The notes beneath the pieces were generated by a model, which saw only the letters and a list, made by a program, of their open reading frames with translations, made no database searches and was not told the DNA's origin. Shown here in pieces: positions 1 to 3,637 of a stretch of DNA of 5,435 nucleotides. The DNA comes from Treponema sp. (GTDB lineage Bacteria; Spirochaetota; Spirochaetia; Treponematales; Breznakiellaceae): contig JAISAK010000284.1 in the NCBI GenBank assembly GCA_031266695.1, forward strand, positions 1-5,435, given 5' to 3'. A program made the translations under genes and the position numbers. How positions within the stretch are numbered: the stretch's first letter is position 1; the number at the start of each line of letters is the position of its first letter.

Positions 1-177
1 TTTTTTGTCAATGACGCCATCCGGGCGGACGGCAGCGCGGTTACGCTGAACGCCGTGCGCTTTATCAAGGTGCAGACGGCGATTCTCCGCTACGGCGGTA
101 TTTTCGGGGAAGTTTCCACGGAGATAGTCAGGGCCACGGGGCTGTCCAACCAGTCCGGCGGGTTCCCGATGCCGTAA
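1..177 (+). CDS. C-terminal fragment of a probable secreted or surface protein
   Basis: An open frame runs from the first base to TAA at 175-177, giving 58 residues; the start and most of the gene lie outside the window. The visible tail has a hydrophobic/aromatic core with the segment FIKVQTAILRYGGIFGEVST (residues 22-41), followed by a Gly/Ser/Pro-rich end. From memory, a segment of the type 'DF(V/I)(K/R)VQTxV..xGxxGE(I/V)STEV' occurs near the C-terminus of surface or lipoprotein-like proteins in Treponema and Bacteroidetes. That family match is recall, not a search result. No signal peptide, lipobox or catalytic residue can be seen because the N-terminus is missing. The gene converges on the minus-strand hydrolase gene with 22 bp between the two stop codons. 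That gap (178-199) contains no convincing hairpin and T-run, so no terminator is called. The coding call is fairly secure; the functional class is tentative. Confidence 0.65.
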   Translation, partial: FFVNDAIRADGSAVTLNAVRFIKVQTAILRYGGIFGEVSTEIVRATGLSNQSGGFPMP

Positions 178-199
178 TAGAAGGACGGTTTTAGGGGCC

Positions 200-853
200 T
201 TACATAATCAGCCTGAACGCGGGTCTGCGGCCGCGATTCTGATCGTATTGATTTATCCCCGCGTTGTAGCGGCGTTCCGTTTCAAGAGACGAGGGCGGCC
301 CGTGGCCGGGAAGAACCGTATAATCGCCGGGAAGGGAAAGGATGCGGCTGCGCAGGGCGTTCATCTGGATTGCGGCGCCATAGGTACTCGCCGTCCGGCC
401 GACCAGCCCGGCCGTAAGCACGTCGCCCGTAAAAAGAAAAGTGTCTATCCGGTAGACCGCCGAATCCGACGAGTGGCCGGGAATGGAGATAACTTCGATT
501 TTAAAGGAACCGATTTCCACTTTGTCGCCGTCCTTAAGCAGGGTGGCCTTGTGTTCGAGAATGACATGATTCACCGCGAAAACTTCCGCGTCATAGATCC
601 GCTTCAGGGTTCGCAGCCAGTGTACATGATTCAGGTGATCATGGGTAACAAGCACGGCCCTGAGATTGAAGTTGTTGCTTTCAATAAACTCAAGTACCGG
701 TTCATCCATGTTTCCCGGATCAATGAGTACGGCATCGGAGGGGGAATTTTGCGTCCCGGTTCCGGCGGAGTCTTCCGCGGGCTGTCCGGCTTCCGCCCCC
801 AGGACGTAGCAGTTGCTGAATCCGAAGGAACAATAATGAAAAAACAATTTCAT
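200..853 (-). CDS. Metallo-beta-lactamase-fold hydrolase (glyoxalase II-like), altered metal motif
   Basis: The 217-residue protein has the motif order of the MBL superfamily, whose members are mostly zinc hydrolases acting on thioesters, phosphodiesters or lactams. Visible motifs are an N-terminal strand with SNCYVLG (13-19), IDPG (44-47), the first metal motif T70-H-D-H-L-N-H76, PGH with His127, FTGD with Asp144 and LPGH with His184. Five of the six usual ligands are present (H71, H73, H76, H127, D144, H184 are all there as positions), but the Asp expected in HxHxDH is Asn75 (codon AAT). There is no signal peptide, so it is likely cytosolic. A 20-residue Ala/Gly/Ser/Glu-rich loop (20-39) separates the first two strands. 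The ATG at 853 is chosen because GGGAG lies six bases upstream and because a longer start at 985 would run through the upstream gene and add a non-MBL N-terminus. It starts one base after the stop of the pentapeptide gene, so the two are probably co-transcribed and coupled. The substrate cannot be told from sequence. Confidence 0.88.
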   Translation of the reverse strand: MKLFFHYCSFGFSNCYVLGAEAGQPAEDSAGTGTQNSPSDAVLIDPGNMDEPVLEFIESNNFNLRAVLVTHDHLNHVHWLRTLKRIYDAEVFAVNHVILEHKATLLKDGDKVEIGSFKIEVISIPGHSSDSAVYRIDTFLFTGDVLTAGLVGRTASTYGAAIQMNALRSRILSLPGDYTVLPGHGPPSSLETERRYNAGINQYDQNRGRRPAFRLIM

Positions 854-854
854 C

Positions 855-1442
855 CTATTCTCCCATCTCAAAAACCGCTTCGGCCGTATTCGAGGACTTG
901 AAGGAGAGACTTTCCTGCCGGGCGCCGATAAAAAAAGTTTTTTTAAGGTTACAGTTAATAAAATCGGAACGTTCGATATCGGCATTTATAAAACGGCTGT
1001 TGTAGAGGTTTGAATTGTTGAAGGTAGTCTCAAAAATGGAAGCGCCGCCGAAATTGATATGAACCAGTTCGGACCCTTCAAAGGTGCAGTCCCGAAACCG
1101 CGCCCCGCCGAAGGACAGAAACTGAAGATCCGTTTTTGAAAAATCGCAGCTTTGAAAATCGGCAAAATCAAAGAAGGACATACGCATGACGGAACCCGAA
1201 AAGACGCACATGGAAAAACCCGCTTCCCTGAAATTACAGCCGTAAAACCGGCGGCCGGAAAAATCGAGGCTTTCAAAACGCATACCCGGTACGTTAAGAT
1301 CCTTGATTATATTTCTTTCGGTGATGTATTCGGTTATTCTTAATGTTTCCAGTTCGGGATTCGCCGAATGAACAAAGCAGATATTGGAACCCGAAATGGC
1401 TGTCCGCCCGCAGCCCGCGGCGCAGGGGGTAATAGTAAACAT
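855..1442 (-). CDS. Pentapeptide-repeat protein with N-terminal Cys/His zinc-knuckle motif
   Basis: This 195-residue protein falls into three parts. Residues 1-25 carry C7-x3-C11-x10-C22-x2-H25, a spacing that suggests one zinc site. Residues 30-53 are a charged, probably helical cap. Residues 54-193 divide without a gap into 28 pentapeptides, predicting a right-handed quadrilateral beta-helix of about seven coils. The central residue is Phe in 19 of 28 pentads, including every even-numbered one. Pentapeptide proteins include gyrase-protecting DNA mimics (Qnr, MfpA), but most have no known role, and none can be assigned here. There is no signal peptide or membrane segment, so it is probably cytosolic. 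The ATG at 1442 is preferred over the in-frame TTG at 1475: the zinc motif follows it directly, and the TTG coincides with a -35-like hexamer. No Shine-Dalgarno precedes the ATG. The gene is AT-richer than the opposite operon (for example 23 G+C in the 60 bases 961-1020) and is followed after one base by the MBL hydrolase gene. Confidence 0.88.
   Translation of the reverse strand: MFTITPCAAGCGRTAISGSNICFVHSANPELETLRITEYITERNIIKDLNVPGMRFESLDFSGRRFYGCNFREAGFSMCVFSGSVMRMSFFDFADFQSCDFSKTDLQFLSFGGARFRDCTFEGSELVHINFGGASIFETTFNNSNLYNSRFINADIERSDFINCNLKKTFFIGARQESLSFKSSNTAEAVFEMGE
860..864 (-). promoter_or_regulatory. Shine-Dalgarno that fixes the MBL hydrolase start
   Basis: On the minus strand GGGAG is followed by six bases and then ATG at 853. 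It lies inside the last codons of the pentapeptide-repeat gene, whose TAG stop at 857-855 falls between this site and the ATG. This supports the 217-residue start rather than the in-frame ATG at 985, and fits reinitiation by ribosomes finishing the upstream gene. Confidence 0.75.
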
Positions 1443-1448
1443 ACTTTG

Positions 1449-1475
1449 ATAATAGCACAGCCCTTGCCTTGTCAA
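1449..1475 (-). promoter_or_regulatory. Predicted promoter of the pentapeptide-MBL unit, possibly leaderless
   Basis: Read on the minus strand, TTGACA (1475-1470) is a perfect -35 hexamer. A 15-base spacer follows, then TGC-TATTAT, an extended -10 element whose hexamer is 1454-1449. The six bases CAAAGT separate the -10 from ATG at 1442, so the predicted transcription start is the A of the start codon and there is no room for a Shine-Dalgarno. The 15-base spacer is shorter than the usual 17, which the extended -10 may offset. This is a pattern-based call with no expression data. Confidence 0.5.
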
Positions 1476-1498
1476 CCAGTCCCGCTCCGGGTTATGAT
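1469..1498 (+). promoter_or_regulatory. Predicted promoter of the zinc-ribbon-murI-rsgA-mutS2 operon, possibly leaderless
   Basis: On the + strand, TTGTCA (1469-1474, one mismatch to TTGACA) is followed by 18 bases and TATGAT (1493-1498, one mismatch to TATAAT). Six bases, AAGATT, then lead to ATG at 1505, again placing the predicted transcription start on the A of the start codon. The -35 overlaps the opposite promoter's -35 in the 7-bp core 1469-1475, so RNA polymerase could hardly occupy both at once. Additional promoters inside the pentapeptide gene cannot be excluded. Confidence 0.45.
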
Positions 1499-1504
1499 AA
1501 GATT

Positions 1505-1798
1505 ATGTGCTGGTATTGCGGCCTCCCTGTCGCCGCGGAAGAACCTTTTGGCCGTTCTCTTCGCTGTCCCGGCTGCGACAGGGATCTGCGGGTATGCAGG
1601 AACTGCCGTTTTTACCTTCCCGGCGCGCGGGGGGACTGTTCCGAAGCGGGCGCGGAGCCGCCCGCCGACAAAGACCGCGCCAATTTCTGCGACTGGTTTT
1701 CCCTGGATCAAAAGTACCGGGCGGCGACGGCGGGACACAAAAAGGATCAGGCCGGGGCATCGGCGGCAAAGTCCGCTTTTGATAATCTGTTCAAGTAA
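1505..1798 (+). CDS. Small zinc-ribbon protein of unknown function, first gene of the operon
   Basis: The 97-residue protein has eight Cys in its first 62 residues: C2-x2-C5, C21-x2-C24, C31-x2-C34, then C45 and C62. The pairs are spaced as in zinc ribbons, and the last six (C21 to C62) could make one further site. The stretch from C31 (CRNCRFYLPG) to FCDWF (61-65) resembles, from memory, a small uncharacterised family in spirochaetes and other anaerobes with 'CRNCRFYDPG...CxE...DKExANFCDYF'. Residues 66-97 are a polar, Lys/Ala-rich tail that looks disordered. The ATG at 1505 is chosen because it begins right at the first CxxC and lies six bases after a -10-like box; an in-frame TTG at 1469 would add 12 residues but overlaps the -35. 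No clear Shine-Dalgarno is present. The gene ends one base before murI. No catalytic function is suggested; a role in protein or nucleic acid binding is only a guess. Confidence 0.85.
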   Translation: MCWYCGLPVAAEEPFGRSLRCPGCDRDLRVCRNCRFYLPGARGDCSEAGAEPPADKDRANFCDWFSLDQKYRAATAGHKKDQAGASAAKSAFDNLFK

Positions 1799-1799
1799 T

Positions 1800-2642
1800 A
1801 TGGATTCAAGACCCATTGTTTTTTTGGATTCGGGAATAGGCGGCATACCCTATTGCGCCTATTTTCACGCCCGGAATCCCGGCGAAACCCTGGTTTACGT
1901 TGCGGACAGGCGCAACTTTCCCTACGGCAAACGGAGCAGAAGCGGGCTGGCAGCGATTTTAAAGCGCCTTGTGGAAAGGATTGTTAAAAGCGCGGATCCC
2001 AAGCTTGTGGTTCTTGCCTGCAATACGGGTACCGTTTCCGCCCTTGGGGAGCTTCGGAAAACCTTTCCGATCCTCCCCTTTGTGGGAACCGTTCCGGCCC
2101 TTAAGCCCGCGCTTGCCGGGACAAAAACCGGAAAAGTGGGCCTTCTGGGTACGGAAAGGACCATCGAAGCCCCCTATATTCCGGAGCTGGCCTCCCGGTT
2201 CGGCCGGGGCTGTGAAATTATCAGAAGGGCCTGTCCGGAGCTTGTCGAATTCGTCGAGCTTCGTTACGCGCTATCAACGCGGGACGAAAAGGAACAAATC
2301 GTACGGGAGTACATCGGGCCCTTCCGCGAGGCGGGCGCCGACGCCCTGGTTCTGGGCTGCACCCATTTTTTGTTTTTGCTTGAGGAATTCCGCCGCGCGG
2401 CGGCGCCCGGAATCAGAATCTACGATTCGGTGGAAGGCATTTCCCGCCGCGTCGAATCCCTCCTGGACGAGCGGGACAGCGCGCTCCGCGCCGCGCCCGC
2501 GGCAGGCGGTTTCGCCGGCGGCGTAAACCGTTTTCTCATTACCGGCAAAGCCCTTCCCGAAACTTCCTGGCAGGGCTGGGCCGGGCGCCTTGGCTTCAGC
2601 CTTGCCCTTCTGGAAGAAACGGAAAAAGCGGAGATCCGATGA
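1800..2642 (+). CDS. murI: Glutamate racemase
   Basis: This enzyme interconverts L- and D-glutamate without a cofactor, supplying D-Glu for the cytosolic steps of peptidoglycan synthesis. The 280 residues match the usual family length (about 255-285). Motifs in order are D10-SGIGG, FPYG (40-43), A73-C74-N-T with the first catalytic Cys74, GTVPALKPA (96-104), FVE with Glu153, and LGCTH with the second catalytic Cys187 and His189. Small departures from consensus are Gly77 after CNT (usually Ala) and THFLFL in place of the common THYPLL; neither removes a catalytic residue. A much longer in-frame extension upstream overlaps the zinc-ribbon gene in another frame and is rejected, because homology begins at MDSRPIVF. 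The ATG follows the preceding stop by one base and has no recognisable Shine-Dalgarno, so translation probably depends on coupling to the zinc-ribbon gene. The end overlaps rsgA by four bases (ATGA). Confidence 0.95.
   Translation: MDSRPIVFLDSGIGGIPYCAYFHARNPGETLVYVADRRNFPYGKRSRSGLAAILKRLVERIVKSADPKLVVLACNTGTVSALGELRKTFPILPFVGTVPALKPALAGTKTGKVGLLGTERTIEAPYIPELASRFGRGCEIIRRACPELVEFVELRYALSTRDEKEQIVREYIGPFREAGADALVLGCTHFLFLLEEFRRAAAPGIRIYDSVEGISRRVESLLDERDSALRAAPAAGGFAGGVNRFLITGKALPETSWQGWAGRLGFSLALLEETEKAEIR
2630..2633 (+). promoter_or_regulatory. Shine-Dalgarno of rsgA
   Basis: GGAG is followed by five bases and then ATG at 2639, inside the last murI codons. Together with the ATGA stop/start overlap it fixes the rsgA start and predicts coupled translation. 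Confidence 0.7.
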
Positions 2643-3637
2643 AGGGTCTTGTAACAAGCGGATCCCGTAATATTTTTACCGTAAGCCTTGAACATGATCC
2701 TGCCCGGCCTCCGCTGGAGTGCCGCATCAAAGGAAAAATCCTTAAAGACTCCGAGGGTTTCTACAATCCCCTCGCGCCGGGCGACAGGGTAAGCATTGAG
2801 GCCGGCCCCCCGCGCTCCGGAACCGGCATGATTCTTTCGCTGGAAAAACGGCGCAGCGTGTTTACCCGTTTTAACCAGAAGGGCGGCGCTCCCCAGATTC
2901 TCGCGGCAAATGTGGATATCGCCCTCCTCATGACAAGCCCGGCCTCCCCTCCCTTCAGGCCCCGCTTTCTGGATCGGGCGCTGCTTCAGGCCGACGCCGC
3001 GGGCCTTGAGGCCTTTATTGTCTGTAACAAATACGACCTTGGCGCCGATCCCGACGTGGAGGAACGGCTTGAGGATTTTATCCGCATCGGCTACCGGGTG
3101 CTGCGGGTGTCGGCAAAAACCCGCGCGGGGCTTTCGGAACTGCGCGCCCTCATCGACGGAAAATCATCCGTCCTGGTCGGTCAATCCGGCACGGGAAAAT
3201 CGAGCCTTATCAACGCGCTGCTTTCCGCGTCGAAATTCCGAGTCGGGGCGATTAACGAAAAATACGACCGGGGAAACCACACTACCACGATGGCGGTAAT
3301 GGTCGAGCTTCCTCCGGGGCGGGCCGGCGCGGAGGCCGGCGGCTTCGGCGCGGGGGAACCGGGACCCGGCGGCCGTGCCGGGACAACCAGGCTTATTGAT
3401 ACGCCGGGGATACGTCGCTTTGTTCCCGACGGCATCAAGCCCGGCGACATTATTTTCCACCTCCGCGAATTCGCGCCCCTGGCCGGAACCTGCACCTACG
3501 GCCTTTCCTGTTCCCACCGGACGGAACCCGGCTGCAAGATAATGGAGGCGGTCAGCGCCGGGGTTATTCACGAAGACCGCTACGAAAGTTTTCTCCGCAT
3601 CCGGGATGAACTGTCCGGGGGGAAGTATGCCGATTGA
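2639..3637 (+). CDS. rsgA: Ribosome small-subunit-dependent GTPase A
   Basis: RsgA (YjeQ/YloQ) is a cytosolic GTPase that acts late in 30S subunit maturation; its GTP hydrolysis is stimulated by the subunit. The 332 residues show the family layout: an N-terminal OB-fold region (about 1-70), then a circularly permuted GTPase with G4 N130-KYD, G5 SAK (158-160), G1 GQSGTGKSS (181-189), G2 R211-GNHTTT and G3 DTPG (254-257). The zinc motif follows with C285, C291, H293 and C299 (C-x5-C-x-H-x5-C). Two oddities stand out: Asn213 sits where the family usually has Arg in RGRHTT, and a Gly/Ala/Pro-rich insert of about 20 residues (228-248) lies between G2 and G3, where most homologues have a short turn. 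All nucleotide-binding and zinc residues are intact, so the protein should be functional. It overlaps murI by four bases and mutS2 by eleven. Confidence 0.96.
   Translation: MKGLVTSGSRNIFTVSLEHDPARPPLECRIKGKILKDSEGFYNPLAPGDRVSIEAGPPRSGTGMILSLEKRRSVFTRFNQKGGAPQILAANVDIALLMTSPASPPFRPRFLDRALLQADAAGLEAFIVCNKYDLGADPDVEERLEDFIRIGYRVLRVSAKTRAGLSELRALIDGKSSVLVGQSGTGKSSLINALLSASKFRVGAINEKYDRGNHTTTMAVMVELPPGRAGAEAGGFGAGEPGPGGRAGTTRLIDTPGIRRFVPDGIKPGDIIFHLREFAPLAGTCTYGLSCSHRTEPGCKIMEAVSAGVIHEDRYESFLRIRDELSGGKYAD
3617..3625 (+). promoter_or_regulatory. Purine-rich Shine-Dalgarno of mutS2
   Basis: A run of six G followed by AAG ends one base before ATG at 3627, so the G-run is well placed to pair with the 16S 3' end. 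It lies within the final rsgA codons and selects the mutS2 start that gives an 11-base overlap with rsgA. The first residues from this start (MPIEKALRLLEYGEIMNRVA) look like the beginning of MutS2 proteins. Confidence 0.65.

Noticed and set aside
178..199. Possible terminator between the convergent genes
   Set aside because: The best pairing is a 4-bp AAGG/CCTT stem with a 13-base loop and no T-run, too weak to call.
248..901. Long + strand open frame of 217 codons opposite the MBL hydrolase
   Set aside because: It is antisense to a gene with clear MBL motifs, is Arg/Gly-rich without recognisable domains, and its equal length of 217 is coincidence.
854..985. N-terminal extension of the MBL hydrolase to an ATG at 985
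   Set aside because: It would overlap the pentapeptide gene in another frame, lacks MBL homology, and the ATG at 853 has a well-placed Shine-Dalgarno.
1368..1799. 144-codon in-frame upstream extension of murI
   Set aside because: It runs antisense to the start of the pentapeptide gene and out of frame through the zinc-ribbon gene. Glutamate racemase homology begins at the ATG at 1800.
2390..2403. Perfect 14-bp palindrome CCGCCGCGCGGCGG
   Set aside because: It lies within murI codons for Arg-Arg-Ala-Ala, has no T-run or partner copy, and is expected by chance in GC-rich coding DNA.
1800..2642. Possibility that MurI is inactive because of Gly77 and the THFLFL motif
   Set aside because: Both catalytic Cys (74, 187), Asp10, Glu153 and His189 are present, so the changes look like tolerated variation.
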